The notes under the pieces are model-generated. The model made no database searches, had not been told where the DNA came from, and saw only the letters and a list, made by a program, of their open reading frames with translations. A program made the translations under genes and the position numbers. 64,000 nt of DNA, from the NCBI RefSeq assembly GCF_021390395.1, contig NZ_JAJUWT010000018.1:168477-232476 (forward strand), written 5' to 3'. The DNA comes from Saccharothrix sp. S26 (lineage in GTDB: Bacteria > Actinomycetota > Actinomycetes > Mycobacteriales > Pseudonocardiaceae). Shown one piece after another: positions 16,308-26,008 of the stretch. Each line of letters starts with the position of its first letter. The stretch's first letter is position 1.

Positions 16308-17813
16308 ATGGTTACCGCCGCGCCCGTCGCCGAGGCGACGGGCATCACCAAGCGGTTCGGGTCCACAGTGGCCCTGCACGACGCCTCCATCAGGATCGAA
16401 GCCGGGCAGACCCACGCGTTGGTCGGGCGCAACGGCGCGGGCAAATCCACACTGGTGTCCATCCTCACCGGCCTGCAAGCCCCGGACGAGGGTGAGGTCA
16501 GCTTCGGCGGCGAGCCCGCGCCGCGGCTCGCCGACCGCGACACCTGGCGGCAGCGGGTGGCGTGCGTCTACCAGAAGTCGACCATCATCCCCGAGCTGAC
16601 CGTCGCGGAGAACCTCTTCCTCAACCGCCACGACCACGGCCCCGGTGGCCTGATCAGCTGGAAGGCGGTGCGCGACAAAGCACGCGACCTGCTGGAAACC
16701 TGGTCGGTCGACGTCGACGTGCGCACACCCGCACGAGAACTCGACGTCGAACAGCGGCAGTTCGTGGAGATCGCCAGGGCACTGTCGTTCGGAGCCCGGT
16801 TCATCATCCTCGACGAGCCCACAGCCCAGCTCGACGCGGCCGCCATCAACCGGCTGTTCGCCCGCATCACCGACCTCCAGCAACAGGGAGTCACCTTCCT
16901 GTTCATCAGCCACCACCTGCAGGAGATCTACGAGATCTGCGACACGGTCACGGTGTTCCGCGACGCCCGGCACATCCTCACCGCCCCGGTCGACGACCTG
17001 CCCCGCACCGAACTGGTCGCCGCCATGACCGGTGAGGCCGCAGCGGAGGCCGTCAGCCGGCGCCGAGGACCATCGGCGCACGCCGCCAAGGTGCTCAACG
17101 TGGCCGGATTGTCCCTCCCTGGTGTGTACGACGACGTGTCGTTCACCGTCCGGGCCGGCGAGATCGTCGGTCTCGCCGGCGCGGCGAGCAGCGGCCGCAT
17201 CGAGATCGCCGAAACCGTCGTCGGACTGCGGACGGCCACCGGCGGCACCGTCGAGATCGCGGGCGCCCGGCCGCGGCCGGGCAGTGTCCCGGCCGCGTTG
17301 GCGGCCGGTGTGGGTTTCGTCCCCCAGGATCGCCACCACCAGGGTTACGTGCCGGACATGTCCATCGCCGACAACGGCACCCTCACCATCCCGGACCGGC
17401 TCGGCCGCGCCGGGTTCATCGACGGCCGCCGGCGCGACCACTTCGCCCGATCGATGATCGACAAGCTCGCGATCAAGACCCCGGGACCGCAGCTGCCGGT
17501 CTCCGGCCTGTCCGGCGGCAACCAGCAGAAGGTCGTGACGGCACGCGCGCTGGCCAACGACCCGAAGCTGCTGGTGCTGATCAACCCGACCGCGGGCGTC
17601 GACGTGCGGTCCAAGGAATTCCTGCTGGGCAAGGTCGAGCAGATCGCCGAATCCGGCACCGGCGTGCTCATCGCCTCCGACGAACTCGACGACCTGCGCC
17701 TGTGCGACCGCGTCCTGGTGGTGTTCCAGGGCCGATTGGTCGCCGAGATACCGGGCGGTTGGCACGACCACCAGCTCGTGGCCGCGATGGAAGGAATGAA
17801 CCTCGATGTCTGA
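16308..17813 (+). CDS. Sugar ABC transporter ATPase (RbsA-like, two nucleotide-binding domains)
   Basis: A 501-residue tandem ATPase. Domain 1 has Walker A GRNGAGKST, Walker B FIILDEPTAQLD and the H-loop SHHLQEI. Domain 2 has a degenerate P-loop (AGAASSGRIEIAE), SGGNQQKV and LVLINPTAGVD. A single intact ATPase site plus one degenerate site is normal for the RbsA/MglA class. The start ATG 16308 lies 19 bp after the binding-protein stop, and the stop overlaps the permease start. Confidence 0.93.
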   Translation: MVTAAPVAEATGITKRFGSTVALHDASIRIEAGQTHALVGRNGAGKSTLVSILTGLQAPDEGEVSFGGEPAPRLADRDTWRQRVACVYQKSTIIPELTVAENLFLNRHDHGPGGLISWKAVRDKARDLLETWSVDVDVRTPARELDVEQRQFVEIARALSFGARFIILDEPTAQLDAAAINRLFARITDLQQQGVTFLFISHHLQEIYEICDTVTVFRDARHILTAPVDDLPRTELVAAMTGEAAAEAVSRRRGPSAHAAKVLNVAGLSLPGVYDDVSFTVRAGEIVGLAGAASSGRIEIAETVVGLRTATGGTVEIAGARPRPGSVPAALAAGVGFVPQDRHHQGYVPDMSIADNGTLTIPDRLGRAGFIDGRRRDHFARSMIDKLAIKTPGPQLPVSGLSGGNQQKVVTARALANDPKLLVLINPTAGVDVRSKEFLLGKVEQIAESGTGVLIASDELDDLRLCDRVLVVFQGRLVAEIPGGWHDHQLVAAMEGMNLDV

Positions 17814-18864
17814 GAGCAAGACCGCCGTCGCGGTCACCGGGAACGGCTCGACCGGCGGGACCGCCGGGAAGGGCTCGTCATCCCGGTCCACCGGCAAGCG
17901 GAGGATCGCCTTCGCCCGGCTGCGCGACCTGGCGCTCATCCCGGCGATCATCGTGATCGCGATCGTCGGCCAACTGGTCAGCCCGGTGTTCCTCCAGGCC
18001 GACAACCTGATCAACATCCTCCAGACCATGTCGGAGATCGCCGTCCTGGTCCTGGCCCAGACGATGGTCCTGATCGTCAAGAAGATGGACCTCTCCCTGG
18101 AGTCCACCGTCGGCCTCGCACCCGGGGTCGCCGCATGGCTCACCGTCCCGGTCGGCGCGGGCCACGGACTGGGCCTGCTGCCGGGCGGCTGGTCGGTGCC
18201 CATCACGTTGGCCGTCGGCGTCCTGGTCGGCGTCGTCAACGCGCTGTTCATCATCCGGTTCGGGCTCAACGGCTTCATCGTCACGCTCGGCATGCTGATC
18301 GTGCTGCGCGGCATCCTCACCGGCATCTCCGGCGGCCAGACGTTCTTCCGCCTCCCCGAATCCATGCTCTACCTCGGCACCACCCAATGGCTCGGCATGC
18401 CCGCCTCGGTCTGGCTGTGCCTGATCCTCTTCGCGATCGGCATCGTGGTCCTCGGCTTCACCACCTTCGGCCGATCCCTGTACGCGATCGGCGGCAACGT
18501 CGACGCGGCCAAGGCAGCCGGCATCCGCACCGACCGGGTGCTCTGGATCGTCATCGTCACCGCCAGCCTGCTCGCCGCCCTCGGCGGCCTCCTGCTGTCC
18601 GGCCGCCTCGCCTCGGTCGCCTCCGGCCAGGGCAACGGCTACATCTTCACCGTCTTCGCCGCGGCCGTCATCGGCGGCATCAGCCTCAACGGCGGCAAGG
18701 GCACGATGTTCGGCGCCTTCACCGGCATCCTGCTGCTGTTCATGATCCAGAACGTGCTCACCCTCGGCGGCGTCCCCGCACAGTGGATCGGCGCCCTCAA
18801 CGGCACCATCATCCTCATCGCCCTGGCCGTGTCCCGCATCACCGGAGGCAAAGCACAGGATTAG
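17806..18864 (+). CDS. Sugar ABC transporter permease (RbsC-like)
   Basis: A 352-residue integral membrane protein of the BPD_transp_2 family with about nine to ten hydrophobic segments beginning near residue 42. Family segments seen are VLVLAQTMVLIVKKMDLS, NGFIVTLGMLIVLRG and YAIGGNVDAAKAAGI. The cytosolic N-terminus (1-35) is Ser/Gly/Thr-rich and probably disordered. It overlaps the ATPase stop by 8 bp and ends the importer operon. The next gene downstream on this strand has been displaced by an IS remnant. Confidence 0.92.
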   Translation: MSESKTAVAVTGNGSTGGTAGKGSSSRSTGKRRIAFARLRDLALIPAIIVIAIVGQLVSPVFLQADNLINILQTMSEIAVLVLAQTMVLIVKKMDLSLESTVGLAPGVAAWLTVPVGAGHGLGLLPGGWSVPITLAVGVLVGVVNALFIIRFGLNGFIVTLGMLIVLRGILTGISGGQTFFRLPESMLYLGTTQWLGMPASVWLCLILFAIGIVVLGFTTFGRSLYAIGGNVDAAKAAGIRTDRVLWIVIVTASLLAALGGLLLSGRLASVASGQGNGYIFTVFAAAVIGGISLNGGKGTMFGAFTGILLLFMIQNVLTLGGVPAQWIGALNGTIILIALAVSRITGGKAQD

Positions 18865-18884
18865 CAGGGTTTCGTCAGGTGGTG

Positions 18885-19495
18885 TCGACCTGCGGTTTCT
18901 GTGGGTGGTAGTGGCCTGGACGGGTTGTCTGCAGGTGTGGCAGACACCGGTCCAGGCCGCGAGCAGATGTTGGAGTTGGCGCAGGACGGCCTGAAGGGGC
19001 GGGCCTGCGCAGGGCTTTTGGGGTGCGGCGCAGCTTGGTGCAGATGGCCTGGGCGACCGAGGCGAGGGTGACGTGGCGGTGCCGGCCCAGCCAGGAGCGA
19101 CCCTCGAAGTGGTCAGGCCGGGACCGTCCTTGAGTTCGCGGTGGTCGTGCTCGACGCGCCAGCGCATCTTGGCCGGTTTCATCGGTGGGCCATCCGGCCA
19201 GTAGCCGGCACTCGGGCCGGCTGCCGTGCGCGGCGCGGGTGATGTTGCGGTTGGCCGGACGTACCCGCAGGGAAGGAAGCGCGAGCGCAGGCTCGCGGTC
19301 GGGTTGGCGGCGGTTCTGCGGGAGCCGTGGCGCCAGAGCACGAACCGCCCCGCCGAGCGCCCGGCCTCGGTCACGAAGGCCTTGGCGGTGACGGGTTTGT
19401 CGGGGTAGGTCGTCCTGATCGGTGGGCGGCCGGTGCCCGACCAACTCGGCGGAACGGGGACCGACGAGGCGGGATGCGGGCTGGCGGAGGCCGAG
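18885..19495 (-). pseudogene. IS701-like transposase remnant, frameshifted and 5'-truncated
   Basis: Two frames together read as the C-terminal part of a DDE transposase of the IS701 type: first TYPDKPVTAKAF, AGRFVLWRHGSR and MRWRVEHDHRELKDG, then after a shift near 19120 DHFEGRSWLGRHRHVTLASV and AICTKLRRTPKA. The first 150-200 residues are missing, and the stretch between the LLAGWP and WRVEHD motifs looks shortened. I see no intact terminal repeats. It lies between the importer permease and the GH95 fucosidase, so an insertion followed by decay has probably split an older fucose operon or promoter. Confidence 0.75.
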
Positions 19496-19561
19496 ACCGC
19501 CACCGCGTGGGCCAGGCCCGTGACCGGCGTCGCCGCAGACGTTCGCGTCAGAGGAGCGTCG

Positions 19562-19578
19562 CATACATCGGATGTATG
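19562..19578. promoter_or_regulatory. Perfect 17-bp GntR-type palindrome
   Basis: CATACATC-G-GATGTATG is a perfect inverted repeat with 8-bp arms and one central base. It is the best of eight copies in this locus. It lies beside the IS701 remnant, 393 bp upstream of the GH95 gene, and the flanking bases resemble those of the copy at 19861. Whether it still drives a gene is unclear. Confidence 0.75.
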
Positions 19579-19860
19579 TTCGACCCAGCGCCAGCAGGAA
19601 TGAGCGAGTCGCCGCCCGAACCGACGATGCGGGCCTCAGGTGGTCGAGTCGCGGATCGTGATACCTCGAGTGACGACCAGAAGCCCTTTCCATCGATCGC
19701 CCCGGCCCACGCGGGCCAAGCATGCCGATTCGACGACTACGCACGGTCGGCTCGCGGCCCCCTAGAGGGCTCCCGTCCAACGGTAAAGCCCAGTGGTGGC
19801 TATAGCTGGCACGTCTGGCCAACTTCCGCACCCGCTGTGTGATTCAGGGGTGACGAACGG

Positions 19861-19877
19861 CATACATCGGATCTATG
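19861..19877. promoter_or_regulatory. Near-perfect GntR-type palindrome, GH95 promoter
   Basis: CATACATC-G-GATCTATG matches the perfect palindrome at 15 of 16 arm positions. It ends 77 bp before the GH95 ATG, a normal operator position, and ties the second fucosidase to the regulon. Confidence 0.75.
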
Positions 19878-19954
19878 CTTCCGGTCGCCCGGCCTCAGGT
19901 TGCCCTGACGGTGCCGGCCACAGATCTGTAGACAACACCCAATGGAGGGTGTCC

Positions 19955-22807
19955 ATGCGTAGATCGCCATCCACATCATCACTCGCGGCCGCCGTCGCGC
20001 TCGCCGTGGTGGCTGCCGGGTTGGGCCTGTCGCCCGACCGGCCCACCGCGGCCCAGGCCCAGCAAGCGCCGGACGGCAACACGCTGTGGTACGACGAGCC
20101 CGCCGACGACTGGGAGACACGTGCGTTGCCGATCGGCAACGGGTCGCTCGGCGCGATGGTGTTCGGCGGCGTGCTGTCGGAGCAGTTGCAGTTCAACGAG
20201 AAGACGCTGTGGACGGGCGGCCCCGGCGCCTCGGGGTAAAACTCCGGCAACTGGACGCAGCCGCGTCCCGGTGCGCTGGAGGAGGTCGTCGGCGCGATCG
20301 ACCGGGACGGCTCGGCCGACCCCACGTGGGTGGCCGGCAAGCTCGGCCAACCCAGGTCCGGCTACGGCAGTTACCAGACCTTCGGTGACGTGCGCCTGGA
20401 CATGGCCGGCCAGTCCGGCACCACTACCGGCTACCGCCGTGAGCTCAACATCGGGCACGGCACCGCGAAGGTCCGGTACACCGACGGCGGCGTGACGTAT
20501 TCCCGGGAGTACTTCGCCAGCTACCCGGCCAAAGCGGTGGTCGGACGCCTGACGGCGGACCAACCGGGCAAGACGTCCTTCACCTTGAGCTACACCTCGC
20601 CCCGCTCGGACTTCACCGCGACGGCATCGGGCGGTCGGTTGACGATCCGCGGCACCTTGGCCGACAACGGGATGATCTTCGAGTCGCAGATCCGGGTCGT
20701 CACCGACGGAGGGACCGTGACGGGCAGCGGCGGCGCGCTGACCGTGGCCGGAGCGAACAGCGCGACGTTCATCCTGGGCGCGGGCACGAACTACGCCGAC
20801 ACCCACCCCACCTACCGGGGAACGGACCCGCACGGCGCGGTCACCGCGACCGTCGACGCCGCGGCGGCCAAGTCGTACGCGACCCTGCACTCGGAGCACG
20901 TGACGGACCACAAGTCGCTGTTCAGCCGGGTCAAGCTCGACATCGGCCAGGTGATGCCGAACAAGCCGACCGACGACCTGCGAGCCGCCTACACCGGTGG
21001 CAGCTCGGCCGACGACCGGGCCTTGGAGGCGTTGTACTACCAGTACGGCCGTTACCTGCTGATCGCCTCCTCCCGCGCGGGCTCGCTACCCGCGAACCTC
21101 CAAGGCGTCTGGAACAAGTGGACCCACGCGCCGTGGTCGTCGGACTACCACACCAACATCAACCTCCAGATGAACTACTGGCCCGCTGGCCAGGCCAACC
21201 TCCAGGAGACAGTCGAGCCGTACCTCCGGTTCGTCGAGGCGCTCCAGACACCCGGCGAGGTCAGCGCGCGGAACATGTTCGGCACCGCCGGCTGGGTGGT
21301 CCACAACGAGACCAACCCGTTCGGCTTCACCGGCGTGCACGACTGGGCGACCGCGTTCTGGTTCCCCGAGGCCAACGGTTGGCTGGCCTCCCAGCTGTAC
21401 GACCTCTACACCTTCACCAAGGACCGGGCCACGCTGGACCGCGTCTACCCGCTGCTCAAGGGCGCCAGCGAGTTCTGGGTCGCCAACCTGCGCACCGACC
21501 CGCGCGACGGCAAGCTCGTCGCAACGCCGAGTTACTCCCCCGAGCACGGTCCCTTCACCGCGGGCGCCGCGATGGCCCAGCAGATCGTGTGGGGTCTGTT
21601 CACCGACACCATCGCCGCGGCTGCCGAACTGGGCGTCGACGCCGGATTCCGTTCGGAGCTCCAGTCCAAGCTCGGGGCGATGGACCCCGGTCTGCGCATC
21701 GGGACCGGCGGCAGACTCCAGGAGTGGAAGAGCGACAGCATCGTGGGCGAGTCCGGTCACCGGCACGTGTCCCACCTCTACGGCCTGCACCCCGGCCACC
21801 AGATCCGGCCCGGGACCGCGTTCGGTGACGCCGCGAAGGCGACGCTGGCCGACCGCGGTGACGGTGGCACCGGGTGGAGCAAGGCGTGGAAAATCAACTT
21901 CTGGGCGCGGCTGCTGGATGGCGACCACGCTCACAAGATGGTCTCCGAGCTGCTCAAGTCGTCCACGCTGCCCAACTTGCTCGACAACCACCCACCGTTC
22001 CAGATCGACGGCAACTTCGGCGCCACGGCGGGCATGACCGAGATGCTGCTGCAGAGCCACAACGGCGAGGTCCACGTCCTGCCCGCCAAACCCGCCGGCT
22101 GGCAAACCGGCTCGGTCACGGGTTTGAAGGCGCGGGGCAACGTCACGGTGGGCGTGTCCTGGGGCAGTGCGAACAGCGTCGACATCACCGCGAAGCCCGC
22201 GAACACCGGGAATCTGACGCTGCGCAACGGCATCTTCACCGGCCGATACACCGTGACCGACACCACGACCGGACAACCGGTCACGGGGACCGCCGACGGC
22301 GATCGCTTCACCTTCACCGCCACCGCTGGGCACACCTACCGCGCCGCGGGGAGCACGAAGTCGACCAACCTCGCGTTGAACGCGTCGGCCAGTCAGTCGA
22401 GCACCGAATACGGCGGTGTGGCCGGGCGCGCGGTGGACGGGGTGACGAACGGGGCATTCTGGTCCGGCTCGGTGACGCACACGTCGGAGCACCCGGTGGA
22501 CGCGAACCCGTGGTGGCAGGTCGACCTCGGCGCGTCGCACGAGGTGAGCACCGTGAGGCTGTGGAACCGGACGGACTGTTGTGCCGATCGGTTGCGGCAG
22601 TTCTACGTGTTCGCCTCCGACACGCCGTTCACGTCGAACGACCCACAGGTCACCGCAGCGCAAAGTGGCGTGTGGAGCCGATTCGAGAGCACGGCGGTGA
22701 GCACGACGCTGTCCATCCCGATCGGCCGGAAAGCACGCTACGTGCGCGTGCAACTGACCGGGTCCGACAGACCGCTCTCCCTCGCCGAAGTCCAGGTCTC
22801 GGGCTGA
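19955..22807 (+). pseudogene. GH95 alpha-L-fucosidase with F5/8C domain, interrupted by in-frame TAA
   Basis: From ATG 19955 (GGAGG upstream) the frame encodes a Sec signal peptide followed by a GH95 N-terminus (LPIGNGSLGAMVFGG, EKTLWTGGPGASG). It meets TAA at 20237-20239, then continues in the same frame to 22807 with the rest of GH95 (GNWTQPRPGALEEV, TNINLQMNYWPAGQ, FQIDGNFGATAGMTEMLL) and a C-terminal F5/8-type module (about residues 805-950). The stop replaces a position where Tyr fits (GY-NSGNW), so one C-to-A change of TAC explains it. Everything downstream looks intact, which argues for a very recent mutation or a base-call error. As written, the product would be only 94 residues. Total frame is 951 codons. 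Confidence 0.85.
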
Positions 22808-22895
22808 CCACCGATCCACGCGGTCCGGCGTGAAGTGCCGGGGAAGCGCGCACTGGCACATCGGCACGCTTCCCCGGAACGCCCGGACGGGTCAA

Positions 22896-23000
22896 GCCCT
22901 TCACCGGCTCCCGGACACGTTGCGCGGTGGCACGGACGTGGTCGACCGCGCCGAGCCCGGTGACCACGGACGCGACGGCCGGATGTCGCAGCGGGAACGC
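22896..23000 (-). pseudogene. Aldo/keto reductase C-terminal remnant
   Basis: The minus strand encodes AFPLRHPAVASVVTGLGAVDHVR and about ten further AKR-like residues, which lines up with FPLRHPAVTGVVVGARNAREVA of the L-fucose dehydrogenase-like protein at 10238-11215. No start, catalytic residues or upstream body is present. It is therefore a leftover of a second fucose-dehydrogenase-type gene beside the GH95 gene. Confidence 0.6.
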
Positions 23001-23106
23001 CATGGCGGTGTGCGGCAACGTGGTCCCGAGTCGCAGGCAGCACGATCTGACCGTCAGCGGCGCCCGCCTCGGGTCGATCTCGCACGGGGTGCGTCACCTC
23101 GCCGAT

Positions 23107-23609
23107 ATGACCAACCCGGACCGAGAGGTGCAGGCCCGGCGCATCGACCAGCAGATGGACGAGCTGCGCAAGAGGCGCGCGGACATTGCCTCGGGCAAGG
23201 CGCGGTTGGCGACCTTGGAAGAGGTGAAGCAGCATCTGCGCGAGGTCCTGGCGATGAGCGGTCTCTGCCGACCGACTTCCGTCAGCTGCGCACCATGGTC
23301 GAGGACCGCCACCAGGAAACGCGTGTCGCGCACGGCCGCCACCAAAGGCTGCTCAGCCTCGCCGACCGAGCCCTGTACGCCGGCGCGACCTGGGTCCAGG
23401 CCGACCCCGGGCAGCGGTACGTGCCGCAGGACCTGCTCGGGATCGGCCCCCTCGCCACCGTCGACATCTCGCAGGTCCAGCTGTGGCGAGACCGTGACCC
23501 GCAGAACGTTCGTCCGCCGACCCGGCGCCGGGTGACACGTCATCCCCAGCGGCCTCGACTGGCCGGCTCGGTTCGAGGGCGGCTGCACGGACGTTCCCCC
23601 GGTATCTGA
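23107..23609 (+). pseudogene. Unrecognised small protein gene, probably frameshifted
   Basis: The first frame from ATG 23107 gives a charged helical segment (REVQARRIDQQMDELRKRR, ATLEEVKQHLREVLAM). A second frame starting near 23262 continues with DFRQLRTMVEDRHQETR and WVQADPGQRYVPQDLLGIG. The join at the run GGTCTCTGCC is best explained by a one-base shift. I do not recognise the family. It could also be two short overlapping genes, but the second has no start codon with a ribosome-binding site. Confidence 0.35.
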
Positions 23610-23716
23610 GCCGAAACCATCGCACCTGCTCACGAGGACGAGTACAGCCTGCTCTACCTGACAACTGGAAGCCTGCGGTATGGGCGGCACTGGCGAACAC
23701 AACTAACTTCTCCGTC

Positions 23717-23920
23717 ATGAACAAGCAACCGAACTCCTCGCTCACCCGCAGCCGAGCGCTGCTGGCAGTGCTCCTGGTCAGCAGCGTCGTGGCCAACGTC
23801 GCCACTCAAGCCTTCGGCCTGAGCTCCTACATCAGCGCCGCTTTCGGAATGGTCGCCGTCGCCAGCGGTGTCACGCTTTTCTCCAGCTACCGCAAGAACC
23901 TTAGAGGCTCGCGGAAATGA
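23717..23920 (+). CDS. Small membrane protein, unrecognised
   Basis: A 67-residue ORF with two hydrophobic stretches (about residues 13-34 and 38-54), a short polar N-terminus and a basic C-terminus (SYRKNLRGSRK), consistent with a two-pass membrane protein having its tail in the cytoplasm. There is no clear ribosome-binding site before ATG 23717, which weakens the case. The bases just upstream (23641-23660) resemble the start of the repeats at 33531 and 39440. Confidence 0.4.
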   Translation: MNKQPNSSLTRSRALLAVLLVSSVVANVATQAFGLSSYISAAFGMVAVASGVTLFSSYRKNLRGSRK

Positions 23921-24009
23921 AGCGCGTGCTCCGCGACAACTTATCGTCGCCGCGGAGCAGTGAAGTACTTGCGCCGAGAACAACTCCGAATGATCGCATC
24001 CCTGCTCTA

Positions 24010-24105
24010 CAAGCGTCTGCGCTGGTGGACGAGGTGCTTGGCGTGACCCGGCGGGTAGTGGTCTACTTCGTACTCGCGTTGTCCCGGTTCGGCTCGATCG
24101 GGTAA
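24010..24105 (+). pseudogene. IS4-like transposase N-terminal remnant
   Basis: The frame reads SALVDEVLGVTRRVVVYFVLALSRF, which resembles the N-terminal segment of actinobacterial IS4-type transposases (LVDEVL followed by RVVVYFVLAL), with a deletion between the two parts. No other piece of the element is visible. Confidence 0.4.
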
Positions 24106-24277
24106 CGGGGCGTGGGCCCAAATAGGCACCTTCAGGTGGCCCAGCCCCCCTTCCCACAGAGGGCTGCTCGTAGGAATGCACACTGTGGCCACACTGCTGG
24201 CGCATGACGAGATCATCGTCAGATCCTTCACCTGCTTTCGGTAACTGCCACATTCTCGGACATCTTGGGGTCAAGCT

Positions 24278-25186
24278 GTGTTCGTGGTCATGGAGGTTTT
24301 GGGCATCTTGGCTTTCGCGTTCGCGGGAGCCATGGATGCTGCACGGTCGCGTCTGGACCTGTTCGGGATCGGCACGGCGGCGATCCTCACCGCGATCGGC
24401 GGTGGCGTACTGCGGGACATCCTCCTCGGGGTCGAGCCACCGATCGGGTTGCTGACCGCGTGGTACTTCGTGGCCAGCTTGGCGATAGCGGGGATTGTGG
24501 TCCTCTGGTACCCGCGACTGTGGCGGTTCGACATGCCCTTGCGATTCTGCGACGCGGTCGGACTGGCCATGTTCGCCATCACCGGCGCGACCAGGGCGAT
24601 GGAGCACGGTACGCCGGTCTACGTGGCCGGCATCATCGGCATGATCAACGCTGTCGGTGGTGGCCTGATGCGCGAGGTCCTGGTCATGAGAGTGCCGACG
24701 ATGCTGCACAAGGAGATCTACGCGCTGCCCGCGTTCGGTGGTGGGATCCTCGTAGGACTCGGCTTCACCCTGCACCTGTCCCCCGAGGTCGTGGCGGTCG
24801 TGGCTATTCAGATGGTGGTCATCGTGCGAATGTTGGCGGTGGCCCGGAAATGGAACCTCCCGACGGCGCGGATTCACCGGACCCGGAACGCGCCTTCACG
24901 CGAGCGGCGGCCCGATCCAGTTCCGTCAGCGCTGGGCTTGCACAGACAGGAGGATGTCGAACTCACGCTCGAAATGTTCCCTGTCCTGTCCGACAGGCAG
25001 GTCATCGACCACCGAACGGCGCAGCATCCGCACGGCAAGCGGGTGACCCTGGGCGCAACGCCTCAAGCCCAGCCTCGCCGGACCGGCCGTCCGTATGACG
25101 ACTGGCCGAGGATGACCAGAGATGTGGGGTTTTCACAGGACAACAATGGTGGAGATCCCGTCACGGCTCCTATTTCCACAATCTGA
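24278..25186 (+). CDS. TRIC/UPF0126-family membrane protein with extended tail
   Basis: A multi-pass protein of the prokaryotic trimeric intracellular cation channel family (YicG/UPF0126). Two homologous three-helix repeats are seen: LGILAFAFAGAMDAARSRLD with GGGVLRDILLG, and AVGLAMFAITGATRAMEHG with GGGLMREVLVM. The glycine-rich GGGxxRDxLLG motif in both repeats is diagnostic. GTG 24278 or ATG 24290 could start the protein. About 95 residues after residue 205 are hydrophilic and unlike the family, which usually ends near there. The tail may be read-through of an old stop or a fused stretch. Confidence 0.85.
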   Translation: MFVVMEVLGILAFAFAGAMDAARSRLDLFGIGTAAILTAIGGGVLRDILLGVEPPIGLLTAWYFVASLAIAGIVVLWYPRLWRFDMPLRFCDAVGLAMFAITGATRAMEHGTPVYVAGIIGMINAVGGGLMREVLVMRVPTMLHKEIYALPAFGGGILVGLGFTLHLSPEVVAVVAIQMVVIVRMLAVARKWNLPTARIHRTRNAPSRERRPDPVPSALGLHRQEDVELTLEMFPVLSDRQVIDHRTAQHPHGKRVTLGATPQAQPRRTGRPYDDWPRMTRDVGFSQDNNGGDPVTAPISTI

Positions 25187-25574
25187 TGGGTTGCGCTGCC
25201 CTGTACGACTTACAACCGTTTCGGCCACGACACGCGTTTCCTGCACCGGCAACCCCTTGAAGCTCTTAATAGAATGATCTTGTCGGGTTGGTTGTTGTTC
25301 GGCGGGCAGGTGAGCTGGGTGGTGGAAGCGGATGGACAGCGCATCCTCCACGGCGGCGACATGATGTTTCAAGGCTGGTGGTGGCTCGTGTCCACTCCGC
25401 ACGGATGATCTTGAGGAGCCGCCTGGCGGGTGCTGCCCCGGTGCTCAGCCGAGCACCCGCGTTCTCAGCCGATATCGGGCTGTGGTGACCAGTTCGATGT
25501 TGCAGCGTCTTCCTGCCGCGCGGTCGAGATGCACGTCGGCAGGACGTCCGCGCGCTGACCGCAGACTCGGCTGC
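25187..25574. other. Decayed intergenic stretch
   Basis: Apart from the MBL-fold remnant at 25280-25408 I see no supported gene, hairpin or operator here. Confidence 0.4.
25280..25408 (+). pseudogene. MBL-fold metallo-hydrolase remnant
   Basis: One frame gives FGGQVSWVVEADGQRILHGGD followed by MMFQGWWW, which resembles the central strand region of MBL-fold hydrolases (VSWVVEADGxRILHGGDTMFHGWWW), and then meets TGA. The HxHxDH metal motif and the rest of the fold are absent, so this is an isolated fragment. Confidence 0.5.
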
Positions 25575-25958
25575 TCAACCAGTGGCTCGTCGCCTGCGGC
25601 GGAAACCGTCGTTGTGCCTACGTGTACCTCGCGGCCTCATGCTCCAGAGACACAGCCATTTCGAGATCAATGCCGAAGGGTCGACGTTGATCGCTTGAAG
25701 CAGACCCGGACCGACCTCAGCCCAGCCGATCAGCCAGGAGGGATCGACGGCGTCGAACGCTGCCTTGCCGTACTGATCCGCCTCGTTGAACGCCAGTGTG
25801 ACAGGCTCGCGAACATCAACAGCCGCTGCGTTGGACGCAAGACGTCGCCCAACGCGCCTGAAGGTTGTCCCGCAATGATCGAGAGTCTTGGCGGGGCGCG
25901 AGTGGTGAAGCGTCACGTCCAGGTGGCCGTCGTCATCCATCGGAGGAAGTGCCTCCAA
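25575..25958 (-). CDS. Uncharacterised ORF, doubtful
   Basis: A 127-codon minus-strand frame with a fairly natural composition in its middle (TLAFNEADQYGKAAFDAVD, SWLIGWAEVGPGLLQAINVD) but no recognised motif and no clear ribosome-binding site. It lies among gene remnants and may itself be a fragment of a longer gene. Confidence 0.25.
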   Translation of the reverse strand: MEALPPMDDDGHLDVTLHHSRPAKTLDHCGTTFRRVGRRLASNAAAVDVREPVTLAFNEADQYGKAAFDAVDPSWLIGWAEVGPGLLQAINVDPSALISKWLCLWSMRPRGTRRHNDGFRRRRRATG

Positions 25959-26008
25959 CGCCGCCGCTGCCAGGCGCAGGGCACGGCCGACCGCGGCCAG
26001 CAGAACGC

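Noticed and set aside
16245..18365. 706-codon minus-strand frame opposite the ABC importer
   Set aside because: Composition is the mirror of the ABC ATPase and permease codons; no start signal or domain.
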